Positions 53,179 through 61,732 of a stretch of DNA of 64,000 bases are shown piece by piece. The DNA is from Lachnospiraceae bacterium OM04-12BH. Lineage in GTDB: Bacteria; Bacillota; Clostridia; Lachnospirales; Lachnospiraceae. A program made the position numbers and the translations under genes. The DNA lies in the NCBI GenBank assembly GCA_003490145.1, contig QULQ01000014.1:1-64000 (forward strand), in the 5' to 3' direction. Below the pieces are notes generated by a model, which saw only the letters and a program-made list of their open reading frames with translations, did not search any database and had not been told where the DNA came from. Positions within the stretch are counted from its first letter, which is position 1; every line of letters begins with the position of its first letter.

Positions 53179-53251
53179 GCTTCCGGACAAAGAGAGACCT
53201 GACGAAGGAAAAGTAGATAACAGGCAGAATATACAGGAGATAAAGAAAACT

Positions 53252-54007
53252 ATGGAACAACAAATGCAAACAAACACCTCTGTGGCGGGCAGAAATGATG
53301 ATGACATGATAGAGATCGATCTGCTGGAGGTTTTCCAGATACTTCTTGGCAGGATCTGGCTGATCATAAGTGCCGGGCTTTTCTGTGCACTTGCCTGCTT
53401 TGCCTTCAGCAAATTCGTACTGGTTCCGACTTATGAATCCACCACCAAAATCTATATCCTGAATAAGACAAGTGAATCTACAGTGACCTACAGTGATGTA
53501 CAGCTTGGCAGCCAGCTGACCAAGGACTATGCGGAGCTGATCAACAGCCGGTATGTCCTGGAGGAGGTGATCCAGGAGCTGGCACTTGATATGGATTATG
53601 ATGTGCTGCTGAAAAAGGTCAGTGTATCTACGCCGACAGATACCCGTATCGTTTCGATCACGGTAGAGGATTCAGACCCTGTAATGGCTATGAATATTGC
53701 CAATGCCATTCGGGAGGCTGCAAGTAGCCATATCCAGAACGTAATGGATATAGAGGCGGTAAATGTGGTGGAGACAGCAAACATGCCTACTGAAAAGGCA
53801 GGACCGAGCGTAGTGAAATGGAGCCTGATCGGAGGGATCATCGGTGTACTTCTCGTCAGTGCCATTGTGATCATACAGTATCTTATGGATGATACGATCA
53901 AGACCAGTGATGATGTGGAGAAATATCTGGGACTCAGCACACTGGCACTGATCCCGGTCGCAGTAGAGGAAACAGAGAATAAGAAGAAAAAACACAGAAA
54001 GCACTGA
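53252..54007 (+). CDS. cpsC: Wzz/CpsC-type chain-length and kinase-activating protein
   Basis: A 251-residue polysaccharide co-polymerase. Two membrane helices (about residues 34-54 and 188-212) bracket an extracellular domain; the N-terminal IEIDLLEVFQILLGRIW is the Wzz start. It sets chain length and activates the CpsD kinase through its cytoplasmic tail. AGGAGAT favours the ATG at 53252; an in-frame ATG at 53165 overlapping cpsB lacks a ribosome site. cpsD begins 53 bp downstream. Confidence 0.9.
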   Translation: MEQQMQTNTSVAGRNDDDMIEIDLLEVFQILLGRIWLIISAGLFCALACFAFSKFVLVPTYESTTKIYILNKTSESTVTYSDVQLGSQLTKDYAELINSRYVLEEVIQELALDMDYDVLLKKVSVSTPTDTRIVSITVEDSDPVMAMNIANAIREAASSHIQNVMDIEAVNVVETANMPTEKAGPSVVKWSLIGGIIGVLLVSAIVIIQYLMDDTIKTSDDVEKYLGLSTLALIPVAVEETENKKKKHRKH

Positions 54008-54060
54008 CACAGGGCAGGAGCAGTGAAGCCGAAAATTACCATATGACAAGGTGAAAAAAC

Positions 54061-54855
54061 ATGCAGAATGTAAAACTACAGTTTGAGAAAAAGAATAATG
54101 ATTACCGGATCCGGGAGGCCTTTAAGACACTCAGGTCCAATATTGAATTCTGTGGCGGGGATGTGAAGGTGATCGCAGTTACGAGCTGCACTCCGAATGA
54201 AGGAAAATCCAGTGTGGCAATGGAAATGGCGAGAGCCTTTGCAGAGGCAGGAAGCAAGACCATGCTGATCGACGCGGATATGAGAAAAAGTGTCCTTGTC
54301 GGCCGGTATAAGACAGGTGCTGTCCGGAAGGGACTGACACATTGCCTGATCGGAAAGGCCAATTATCTGGAGGTTATGTGTGAGACAAATGTTCCAAATC
54401 TATATGTCACCTTTTCCGGACCGGTACCGCCAAATCCCAGTGAGCTTCTCGGAGGAGAAAAGTTCCGCTCTATCCTGAATGTCCTTCGAAGCTCCTTTGA
54501 CTATGTGATCGTGGATACACCCCCGCTTGGCAGTGTCATTGATGCGGCTGTTGCTGCAAAGAGCTGTGATGGTACAGTGCTTGTCATCGAGAGCAATGCC
54601 ATCAGCTACCGCTTTGCCCAGAAGGTCAAGGAACAGCTCGATAAGACTGGAAGCCGTATCCTTGGTGTAGTCCTGAATAAGGTGGACATGAACGGGAAGG
54701 GCTATTATGGCCATTATGGAAAATATTATGGCAAATACTACGGAAAATATTATGGAAACTACGGATCTGAAACAGCTTCCAGACAGGAGAAGAGCTCTTT
54801 GGAGAATGAGGTGCGTCAGTTTCGGGAAGATATTGAATTCATTGAGGACATTTAG
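54061..54855 (+). CDS. cpsD: CpsD/CapB-type bacterial tyrosine kinase
   Basis: A 264-residue BY-kinase. Walker A is SCTPNEGKSS (42-51), Walker A' LIDADMR (69-75), Walker B YVIVDTPPLGSV. The C-terminus has a cluster of about ten tyrosines (residues 216-239, GHYGKYYGKYYG type), the sites of autophosphorylation. Stop-start spacing with neighbours and the cpsB-cpsC-cpsD order match Gram-positive capsule systems. The repeated GGAAAATATTATGG-type codons are the DNA image of the tyrosine tail. Confidence 0.93.
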   Translation: MQNVKLQFEKKNNDYRIREAFKTLRSNIEFCGGDVKVIAVTSCTPNEGKSSVAMEMARAFAEAGSKTMLIDADMRKSVLVGRYKTGAVRKGLTHCLIGKANYLEVMCETNVPNLYVTFSGPVPPNPSELLGGEKFRSILNVLRSSFDYVIVDTPPLGSVIDAAVAAKSCDGTVLVIESNAISYRFAQKVKEQLDKTGSRILGVVLNKVDMNGKGYYGHYGKYYGKYYGKYYGNYGSETASRQEKSSLENEVRQFREDIEFIEDI

Positions 54856-54866
54856 GAAGACAGAGT

Positions 54867-55739
54867 ATGAAACAGAGCAAAGTGATCGGAATTATTCTTA
54901 TAGTGTTGAATATAGCACTGGCTGTTGTCTGCATCATCCTTTCTGCAGGACAGGATAAAACAAAGCCGGTATTTGATTTCCAGGCAGCGGAGGTTGTTTA
55001 CCGGACAGGGATGGATGAGGAAAAGCTGAAGGAGGGGATCACAGCCAGGGACAATACAGATGGTGATATCACAGACCGGATCGTTGTGGAAAAGATCGTA
55101 ACGGATCCGGCAGAAAATACAGCAGTTGTATTCTTCGCAGTCAGTGACAGAGCCGGCAATGTCGCCAAGTGCTCCAAGGTATTCCCTGCTTCCCTGGAGG
55201 GAGAAAACGAAGAGCTGGCAGACCAGCTGACGCAGGCAGGCTATGATGCAGCCTTTGCATCGGAAAGCAGCCTGACGGCTGAATCTACAGATGCTGCAGC
55301 GGATCAGGAAAATGAAACAGACAATTCTGAAAATGCAGAGAATGAGGAACAGCAAGAGGATGCGGAGCCTTCAGAAAGTCCGTCTATTGCGGCTTCACCA
55401 AGACCGACCAGAACACCGGAGAATACACCGAAGCCGGAGCCGGAACAGGAGGCAGTAGAAGAGCAGAAGCCAGCGGAAGCACCAAAAACAAATGACGCAG
55501 CACCGGTACTCAGCCTGAAGCAGAATTCTGTGAAGGTAGCGGCTGGTTCTACACCGGCATGGGTGAATCTGATCGGAACCCTGAGGGATGACAAGGACAG
55601 CTATGAAACCCTGTTCAGGAACCTGAAGGTCAGTAAATATGATGTGAATAAACCGGGTACTTATGAAGTGACAGTCCAGACAGAGGATTCGGATGGCAAC
55701 AGATCAGCAGCGGTGCCGATCACGATACAGGTGCAGTAG
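54867..55739 (+). CDS. Membrane-anchored protein with two Ig-like (DUF5011-type) domains
   Basis: A 290-residue protein with one membrane helix (7-26, IGIILIVLNIALAVVCIILS), then an Ig-like domain (35-115, ITARDNTDGDITDRIVVEKI, VSDRAGNVAK), an acidic Pro/Glu/Ala-rich spacer (116-205) and a second Ig-like domain (210-290, PGTYEVTVQTEDSDGNRSAA). It faces the wall side. Adjacent to the CpsBCD phosphorelay and an LCP enzyme, it could guide the polymer or hold a wall complex; the function is unknown. Confidence 0.75.
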   Translation: MKQSKVIGIILIVLNIALAVVCIILSAGQDKTKPVFDFQAAEVVYRTGMDEEKLKEGITARDNTDGDITDRIVVEKIVTDPAENTAVVFFAVSDRAGNVAKCSKVFPASLEGENEELADQLTQAGYDAAFASESSLTAESTDAAADQENETDNSENAENEEQQEDAEPSESPSIAASPRPTRTPENTPKPEPEQEAVEEQKPAEAPKTNDAAPVLSLKQNSVKVAAGSTPAWVNLIGTLRDDKDSYETLFRNLKVSKYDVNKPGTYEVTVQTEDSDGNRSAAVPITIQVQ

Positions 55740-55782
55740 GACAGAGCGGCAGGCACTGAAAGAATAAGAGGACAGCAAAGAC

Positions 55783-56922
55783 ATGACTAAAAAGGAAAAA
55801 CGGGATCTTCGGATCAATCAGGAAAAGGAATATCTTCTGGATCCTGAATACGTGGCAGCAAAAAAGAAAAAGAGAAAGAAAAAACTGGCGCTCACAATTG
55901 TAATTGAACTGATAGCAGTGGCAGCCCTGATCGTGGCAGCCTTCCAGATCGTCCGCGCAGTTGGTAAAAAAAGCCTTACCAGCAAGGCAGAGGAAGCTGC
56001 ACCGGATCTGAACCTGGTACGTGCTTCGGAGACACTGACGGAAGAGGAAGAAACAAAGTGGCAGGAGGGCTGGGTGAAGTATAATGGCAGCATTTATGCC
56101 TACAACGAAGATGTCAGGACCTTCCTGTTTATGGGAATTGATAAGAAGAGTGATGTGAAGGAAGTAGAAGAAGGGACAAAGGGCGGCCAGGCAGATGCCC
56201 TGTTTCTGGCAGTGATGAATCCCCATGATAAGACACTTAAGATCGTAGGCATCAACCGGAACACTATGGCGGATGTGGATATTTATAATGACAGCGGCGC
56301 CTATGTGACGACCCAAAAGGCACAGATCGCTGTCCAGCACGGCTTTGGAAATGGTGTAGAGGAAAGCTGTGAATATCAGAAAAAAGCAGTCAGCAGACTG
56401 TTTTACGGACTGCCGATCCATGGCTATGCCGCCATCAACATGAGTGCGATCCCGACCATAAATGATGCGGTAGGGGGTGTGGATGTGACAGTACTTGATG
56501 ATCTGACGAAGTATGACAGCTCCCTGAAAAAGGATGCAAAGGTGCATCTGATGGGAGAAGCTGCCTTCTGGTATGTGAAGGCCAGGGATGTGAATGTGTT
56601 TGGCTCGGCGGATATGCGGCTTGCCAGACAGAAGCAGTACCTGAATGCCTATGTACAGGCAGCCAAGTCGGCAGCGAAGAAGGATATCACAGTAGCCCTT
56701 GATCTGTATCAGGCAGTGGTGCCACAGATGGTAACGGATATTTCCGCAGACGAGGTGGCATACCTTGCGCCGATCCTTGTGGATTACAGCTTTGATGAAA
56801 ACAGCTTTTACATGATGCAGGGAGAAACCGTCATGGGAGATGAATTTGAAGAGTTCTATCCGGATGAGGATGCTCTTTATGAAATGATCCTGAATATCTT
56901 TTATGAGCCGGTGGAGCAGTAA
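55783..56922 (+). CDS. LytR-CpsA-Psr (LCP) family ligase
   Basis: A 379-residue protein. A very basic cytoplasmic N-terminus (AKKKKRKKKLALT) leads into one membrane helix (about 37-57) and an extracellular LCP domain with FLFMGIDKK, QADALFLAVMNPH, IVGINRNTM, and the phosphate-binding Arg/Asp block GSADMRLARQKQYL. LCP enzymes attach polymers from undecaprenyl phosphate to peptidoglycan, so this would anchor the polysaccharide to the wall. The start at 55783 has AGAGGAC upstream. Confidence 0.9.
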   Translation: MTKKEKRDLRINQEKEYLLDPEYVAAKKKKRKKKLALTIVIELIAVAALIVAAFQIVRAVGKKSLTSKAEEAAPDLNLVRASETLTEEEETKWQEGWVKYNGSIYAYNEDVRTFLFMGIDKKSDVKEVEEGTKGGQADALFLAVMNPHDKTLKIVGINRNTMADVDIYNDSGAYVTTQKAQIAVQHGFGNGVEESCEYQKKAVSRLFYGLPIHGYAAINMSAIPTINDAVGGVDVTVLDDLTKYDSSLKKDAKVHLMGEAAFWYVKARDVNVFGSADMRLARQKQYLNAYVQAAKSAAKKDITVALDLYQAVVPQMVTDISADEVAYLAPILVDYSFDENSFYMMQGETVMGDEFEEFYPDEDALYEMILNIFYEPVEQ

Positions 56923-56950
56923 AAGCACTATACATAAAGAAGGAAGCTGA

Positions 56951-57748
56951 ATGAAAAGAAAATTTTTAACGCTGGGACTTGCCGGGATAATACTGGCCAG
57001 CAGCCTGCTGACCGGGTGTGCCGGCAAAGACCAGAATACAGCAGAAACAGAAAATCCAGAAAATACGGAAATGACGGAGAATGCGGGACAGTCTGCAGAA
57101 GATCAGAAGCAGACAGGGATCGCAGGTGAAAGCGCTTCCGATTCCCAGATTGATTTCACAGCACTTCAGGCAGAAAATCCGGATATTTTCGGCTGGCTCT
57201 ATATACCGGGAACCGGGATCGATGATCCCATCCTGCAGAGCGAAGAGGCGGATGATTATTATGAAACAAGAGATGCCTATGGCAGGGATAATGCTGCAGG
57301 CGCTCTGTATACTGAGCTTGCCAATCTGAAAAATATGTGTGATTTCAACACAGTTATTCATGGAAGGGGAGACAGCGACAGCGCACCCTTTGCAGGATTA
57401 TACGATTTTGCGGATCCGGATTTTTTTGAAAAGCATGAATATGCCTATATTTATATCGATGGCAATCTTCTGACCTACGAGATCTTTGCGGCCTATGAAA
57501 GAGAGGATACCAGTCTGATCAGAACCTATGACTTTACCTATCAGAGTGGATGCCAGCAGTTTATAGATGATCTGTATGGAACCCGTGTCATGGGAATGAA
57601 CCTGCGGGAAAGCTTTGGAGAGGTAAGTCCATACAATTTCCTGATCACCCTTACGACCAAGAAGGATGCAGCTTCAGATAAACAGTTTGTTGTGATCGCA
57701 GCCCTTGTGGGAGATGCTGCAGGAACTATAGACAGAGTTGTTGAATAA
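56951..57748 (+). CDS. Sortase B-fold lipoprotein lacking the catalytic residues
   Basis: A 265-residue protein. The signal peptide ends LLTGC (acylated Cys23), unlike true class B sortases, which use an N-terminal membrane helix. From residue 67 the fold of sortase B is followed: FTALQAENPDIFGWLYIPGT, DDYYETRDAYGRDNAAGALY, FFEKHEYAYIYI. But YGH is HGR (137-139), TLSTC is TLTTK (233-237) and the usual Arg is Lys/Gln (244-245). All three catalytic residues are therefore replaced. GAAGGAAG precedes the ATG. A ligand-binding or scaffolding role in the polysaccharide operon is inferred. Confidence 0.75.
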   Translation: MKRKFLTLGLAGIILASSLLTGCAGKDQNTAETENPENTEMTENAGQSAEDQKQTGIAGESASDSQIDFTALQAENPDIFGWLYIPGTGIDDPILQSEEADDYYETRDAYGRDNAAGALYTELANLKNMCDFNTVIHGRGDSDSAPFAGLYDFADPDFFEKHEYAYIYIDGNLLTYEIFAAYEREDTSLIRTYDFTYQSGCQQFIDDLYGTRVMGMNLRESFGEVSPYNFLITLTTKKDAASDKQFVVIAALVGDAAGTIDRVVE

Positions 57749-57874
57749 AAATGACACAGTAACCTGTGATGCAGGTACAGACTATGCAGGTATCAACACC
57801 GGTAAAACGGTGATGATATAAAACCACACTCAGGCTTTCGGCTTTTTGCTGAAAAGAAAGGAGGAGACAGTCCA

Positions 57875-58477
57875 ATGAAAAAGCTTATCGCATGTACCCT
57901 GATCGGAGCAATGCTCTGCGGTATGACTGTATCTGCAGCAGGATCACCTTCTGCAGCAACTGTATCAGGTAATTCCAGTTCCAGCTCATCAGCTTCTACA
58001 GCTGTTGCAGTTGAGGCATCTGGAGTATCTGCAACAGTAGAAGCAGCAGCTGCTGCTGAAAACAAGTCAGTCGGTGAGTATACCAACAATGCAATTGTTG
58101 AGACTCCCGGACTCCCGGATGCACTTCCGACAGGACAGGGTGGACACGTTATCATTAACGGAGCCCCCAGTAATGTAATTTTCTTCTTAACAAAGGCTAA
58201 TGCAGCTACTGTTAAGGACGCAAAGGCACAGGCTACTGAGCTTGGCGGAAAGGTTCTTTCTGTATTTGGAACCAAAGCAGTTGTCGGCAAGTTCGAATCT
58301 GCTCAGGTTAACTTCTACATGAAGGGCGTGAAGGCAGGCCAGAGCATCAAGGTTTACCAGAAGGTAAACGGTGCATGGGTTGAGGTTAAGGTTGTAGAGA
58401 TCAGAGAGGATCACGTAGTTGTCGATATGACAAGCCACGGAACTCTTGCCTTTATTGAGGTTCCTGCAGCACAGTAA
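57875..58477 (+). CDS. Secreted protein of unknown function in the polysaccharide locus
   Basis: A 200-residue exported protein. Signal peptide 1-22 (KKLIACTLIGAMLCGMTVSA), a Ser/Ala-rich low-complexity segment (residues 28-62), then a beta-rich domain including TPGLPDALPTGQGGHVIING, GGKVLSVFGTKAVV and VVEIREDHVVVDMTSHGTLA. AAAGGAGGAG gives a very strong ribosome site. It has no anchor or catalytic motif I can name. It follows the sortase-like gene by 126 bp that hold a small hairpin (CACCGG/CCGTTTTACC type), and may be expressed separately. Confidence 0.65.
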   Translation: MKKLIACTLIGAMLCGMTVSAAGSPSAATVSGNSSSSSSASTAVAVEASGVSATVEAAAAAENKSVGEYTNNAIVETPGLPDALPTGQGGHVIINGAPSNVIFFLTKANAATVKDAKAQATELGGKVLSVFGTKAVVGKFESAQVNFYMKGVKAGQSIKVYQKVNGAWVEVKVVEIREDHVVVDMTSHGTLAFIEVPAAQ

Positions 58478-58502
58478 TCCAATCCGGTATTAGTGTTTTT
58501 TA

Positions 58503-58638
58503 GCAGCCAGGCATTCTCAACCTGGCTGCATAATGGGATTTAAAAGTAATCATGCATGATTATTTTCCGGGTGTGGTCGTCAGTCAGGGGCGTAAGCCTC
58601 TGGCTGATATAAAAGAAAGGATGGACAGACGGCTGTCC
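58503..58638 (+). other. Gene-free stretch with four consecutive hairpins
   Basis: Between 58478 and 58883 no gene is seen. Hairpins: GCAGCCAGG/CCTGGCTGC (58503-58529, perfect), TAATCATGCATGATTA followed by TTTT (58547-58566, terminator-like), CAGTCAGGGGC/GCCTCTGGCTG (58581-58605) and GGACAG/CTGTCC (58623-58638). This could be a terminator plus a processed or small structured RNA. Confidence 0.45.
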
Positions 58639-58717
58639 TTGCCAGAACCTTGACAATTGCATATCTTACATCGAGATGAACACTGAAAAATAAACGAAAT
58701 CATGTTCAAAAAACTTC

Positions 58718-58746
58718 TTGCACAGCGTGAGTATATATGATATAGT
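58718..58746 (+). promoter_or_regulatory. Promoter upstream of the Rpn gene
   Basis: TTGCAC (58718-58723), 17-bp spacer and TATAGT (58741-58746), 138 bp before the start codon. The intervening leader has no obvious fold. Confidence 0.55.
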
Positions 58747-58883
58747 GTTTCTATCAGAAAAATCATATCATGTAGTTTCAGGCTTTTCGCCAGAGATTCA
58801 CTTATGACACAACTAAACAGGCGGAGAGATTGAAATAACAGGGGGCGTTCATTTTCTCTTCTGCCAGAGGAAGGGAGAAATGA

Positions 58884-59771
58884 ATGGAAAGTACCAATGA
58901 TCTTGTAACGAAGAATTTTGAAGCGTATCCGGATGTGGCAGCCGATATTCTCAATGTACTTCTGTATGAGGGAAAGAGCGAGATAAAGGAAGAAAACCTT
59001 TTGGCATCTCCGACGGAAACCCTGTATCAGGGAGAGAGAAAGCTGCGAAATCAGCTGGAGGATATCGCAAAGTATGATATGGCTGATGGAGAGATACGGA
59101 CTGTGTATCTCTTTGCTAATCAGACGAAGAAGGATCCTGATATGCTGCTTCGCAAAGCTGGCTATATTGGAGGCATCTACAGAGAGCAGTATGAAAAGAA
59201 GACACAGAACAGATTCCCGGTGATCGAGCTGGTTCTTTACTGGGGAAAGAGAAGATGGAATGAAAACAGAAGTGTCCATGAAATATTTCGGGACAAGAAA
59301 CTTCCGGCTAAGACAATGTCTTATGTGGATGATCTGAAGCTCCATGTATTTGAACTCAGAAATCTGCCGGAAAAAGTAAGAAAACGGTTTCAGAGTGACA
59401 TGAGGATCGTGGTCGATTATCTTGCAGAAGGAAAAGATTACCGGTCAGAACAGAAGGTGGTACATAAGGAGGCTCTTATCAAGCTGCTGAGGGTACTCTC
59501 CGGAGATGAAAACGTAGAGGACACAGAGGCTATACTTCAGGAAATGAATGTGAAAGAGGAGGATGAAATCAGTATGTGTGAATTATTTGACCAGTATATC
59601 AGAAAAGGAAAAAGAGAAGGAAGGATTGAAGGCAGAGCAGAAGTGATACCTGCCATGATCCGTACCTGCAAGCGGTTTCATATAAGCTATCAGGATACGG
59701 CAGACAGTATCAGAAGGGAACTGAAGCTTCCTGACAATGAAATCGAAGAAAACATGAAGCTCTACTGGTAA
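58884..59771 (+). CDS. Rpn-family recombination-promoting nuclease/putative transposase
   Basis: A 295-residue PD-(D/E)XK-fold protein of the Rpn/PDDEXK family. The N-terminal FEAYPDVAADILNVLLYEGK, the central FPVIELVLYWGKRRWN strand and the C-terminal EEDEISMCELFDQYIRKGKR followed by EGRIEGRAEV are characteristic of these proteins in Lachnospiraceae. E. coli relatives are DNA endonucleases that stimulate RecA-independent recombination. Its own promoter and terminator show it is an independent unit inserted in the polysaccharide locus, perhaps mobile. Confidence 0.82.
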   Translation: MESTNDLVTKNFEAYPDVAADILNVLLYEGKSEIKEENLLASPTETLYQGERKLRNQLEDIAKYDMADGEIRTVYLFANQTKKDPDMLLRKAGYIGGIYREQYEKKTQNRFPVIELVLYWGKRRWNENRSVHEIFRDKKLPAKTMSYVDDLKLHVFELRNLPEKVRKRFQSDMRIVVDYLAEGKDYRSEQKVVHKEALIKLLRVLSGDENVEDTEAILQEMNVKEEDEISMCELFDQYIRKGKREGRIEGRAEVIPAMIRTCKRFHISYQDTADSIRRELKLPDNEIEENMKLYW

Positions 59772-59802
59772 AAGCAGAATACAGCTGAAAAGAAAACGGG
59801 TG

Positions 59803-59846
59803 CTCCCGGTGTAAGATATGTGATTGTCTTATGCCGGGAGTTTTTT
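59803..59846 (+). terminator. Terminator after the Rpn gene
   Basis: CTCCCGGTGTAAGA (59803-59816) pairs with TCTTATGCCGGGAG (59827-59840) with wobble pairs, followed by TTTTTTG. Confidence 0.85.
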
Positions 59847-59943
59847 GTACCAGAAAATACAAAAGAGATCCGGTGGCAGATTTTCTGCATAAAAAGTGAA
59901 GAATCTTCTGAGTAGTATACGCTGCCTGAAGCTTTTGAACAGT

Positions 59944-59992
59944 CATAGCGGAGCAAAAGAAACCGGCAAAGCCCGGTGATGGCGAAGCTATG
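59944..59992 (+). ncRNA. Structured leader element before the loaP-like gene
   Basis: CATAGC (59944-59949) pairs with GCTATG (59987-59992), enclosing the purine-rich single strand GGAGCAAAAGAA and the hairpin ACCGG (59962-59966), loop CAAAGC, CCGGT (59973-59977), then GATGGCGAA. The closed, purine-rich arrangement 30 bp before the ribosome site suggests a regulatory RNA or an antiterminator recognition hairpin. I could not match it to a known riboswitch. Confidence 0.4.
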
Positions 59993-60020
59993 TCAAGAAC
60001 AGGAGTGGAGAAGATAGGAT

Positions 60021-60854
60021 ATGTGGTATGTAATTCAGACAGTAAACGGAGAAGAACAGCAGGTTTGTACCTGGATCAACCAAAGGATGGACAGGGCACT
60101 GTTCAGGCGGTGCTTTGTCCCATTATATGAGGATGTCTGGCGAAAGGAAGGCATCGGCAATATCAGCATCCGGAAGATGTTTGGCGGCTATCTCTTTATC
60201 GAAACGGACAGACCTGAGGATATTTATGAGGAGCTTCGTAAGGTTCCTGGACTTACAATACTGCTTTCTGAAGAGGATCAGACAGGCAAGCGTTTTTGGC
60301 CAATTCATAAGGAGGAAGAAGAGTTCCTTGACAATGTTCTTTGGGACGGTCTTATGCGTGTAAGCTATATAGAAAGAAATGCAAATGGGCGGATCACGTT
60401 TGTGGCAGGTCCGTTGGCGGACTATCAGGAATATATCGTGAAAATCGATCTACCTCACCGGAGAGCTATTGTGGAAATGCCATTTCTTGGTGAAAAAAGA
60501 AGACTGAAATTCGGTCTGTGGTCGAGCAAGGATCCGGCGATTCCGTGGCTGGAGGAAGCGAAGAAAAGGCGGCTTGAGGAGGAAAGATCAGGGCATTCAG
60601 GAACTGATACACAGAAAGAAGTCAGCACAGGACAGAAGACCGGACAGGGATATTTGCATGAAGGTGGGATTACAGAAGGGGATTATGTAGTCAATACCAC
60701 AGGAATCTATGGAGATGGACTTCTTAAGGTGATTTCGGTAAATGAAAAAAATCGGAGTGTAACAGCAGCCGTACCGCTGTTCGGGGAGCTGATCCCGGTA
60801 CAGATGAGTATGGATGATGTGGAAAAAGAGGAACGCCGGAAGGTGAAAGAATAG
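60021..60854 (+). CDS. loaP: LoaP/NusG-type transcription antiterminator
   Basis: A 277-residue specialised NusG paralogue. The NGN domain starts MWYVIQTVNGEEQQVCTWIN and contains FGGYLFIETDRPEDIYEELR; a linker of charged residues precedes a C-terminal KOW domain (GDYVVNTTGIYGDGLLKVIS, about 224 onwards). LoaP proteins ride with RNA polymerase and prevent termination over long polysaccharide or antibiotic operons. It is placed directly ahead of the glycosyltransferase block, which it presumably serves. It is larger than core NusG because of the central insert. Confidence 0.85.
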   Translation: MWYVIQTVNGEEQQVCTWINQRMDRALFRRCFVPLYEDVWRKEGIGNISIRKMFGGYLFIETDRPEDIYEELRKVPGLTILLSEEDQTGKRFWPIHKEEEEFLDNVLWDGLMRVSYIERNANGRITFVAGPLADYQEYIVKIDLPHRRAIVEMPFLGEKRRLKFGLWSSKDPAIPWLEEAKKRRLEEERSGHSGTDTQKEVSTGQKTGQGYLHEGGITEGDYVVNTTGIYGDGLLKVISVNEKNRSVTAAVPLFGELIPVQMSMDDVEKEERRKVKE

Positions 60855-60951
60855 AAGAATTACAGGTGACCGTTTTATGAACTGGCAATTATAAGAATGA
60901 AAAATGAGGCTAAATTTTTTAGAAATCTTAGAAAAGGAAAGGGAGAAATTT

Positions 60952-61731
60952 ATGAGGGAAATAGCTGTCGAAAATCAGATTGCCAATGAAAAGTGTGAAA
61001 GAGAGATTTACATACCAGAGATTGTGAGAACAGAAGGAATACACAAAAACAATAATGAGTTTGTATCAACTGGTATATGTAGAAGTGATATACATAAAAA
61101 CATGCGTGCTGTTTATGAAAAAAAGAGCAAATTGTATATTGTTACAAAACGTCTTATTGATATTATTCTATCCGGGACAGCATTAGTAATTTTATCTCCA
61201 ATTTTTATACTAACTGCTATGGCTATTAAAGTGGAAGACAGTGGACCGGTTTTTTTTACGCAGCCAAGAGCAGGTAAAAATATGAAGCCATTCAAGATGT
61301 ATAAATTTCGAAGCATGTATGTTAATGCAGATGAAAAACTTAAGGAACTTATGAAAAATAATGAGCAGACGGGACATGCCTTTAAAATAAAAAATGATCC
61401 AAGAATTACAAAGGTGGGAAAGGTAATCAGAAGGTTGTCGATTGATGAATTACCACAGTTAATCAATATCATTAAGGGTGATATGTCTATCGTTGGACCA
61501 AGGCCTATTTTAGTATTCCAGATGGAAGAATGTGATGAATACGACAGACAAAGACTTATTGTACAGCCAGGACTGACCTGCTACTGGCAAATAGGTGGGC
61601 GCGCAAATATTAAATGGGATCAGTGGGTGGAATTGGATTTGAAATATATTGAAGATATGAGTTTGTGGACGGATATAAAGATGATTATTGGAACGATTCC
61701 AGCTATATTTTCAGGAAATGGAGCATATTGA
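60952..61731 (+). CDS. Undecaprenyl-phosphate priming sugar transferase
   Basis: A 259-residue bacterial sugar transferase that puts the first sugar phosphate on undecaprenyl phosphate. One membrane hairpin (about 68-92) precedes the cytoplasmic domain with EDSGPVFFTQPRAGKN, KMYKFRSMYVNADE, LSIDELPQLINIIKGDMSIV and GPRP. The ATG at 60952 follows AGGAAAGGGAGA; an ATG at 60904 has no ribosome site. The sugar (glucose, galactose or N-acetylated) cannot be told. From here the DNA is clearly more AT-rich. Confidence 0.92.
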   Translation: MREIAVENQIANEKCEREIYIPEIVRTEGIHKNNNEFVSTGICRSDIHKNMRAVYEKKSKLYIVTKRLIDIILSGTALVILSPIFILTAMAIKVEDSGPVFFTQPRAGKNMKPFKMYKFRSMYVNADEKLKELMKNNEQTGHAFKIKNDPRITKVGKVIRRLSIDELPQLINIIKGDMSIVGPRPILVFQMEECDEYDRQRLIVQPGLTCYWQIGGRANIKWDQWVELDLKYIEDMSLWTDIKMIIGTIPAIFSGNGAY

Positions 61732-61732
61732 A

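Noticed and set aside
54700..54770. DNA tandem repeats GGAAAATATTATGG
   Set aside because: They encode the tyrosine-rich tail of CpsD, normal for BY-kinases.
59944..59992. Cyclic-di-GMP-I riboswitch, because of a GGCAAAGCC string
   Set aside because: The second aptamer helix and tetraloop-receptor parts are missing; only the short string fits.
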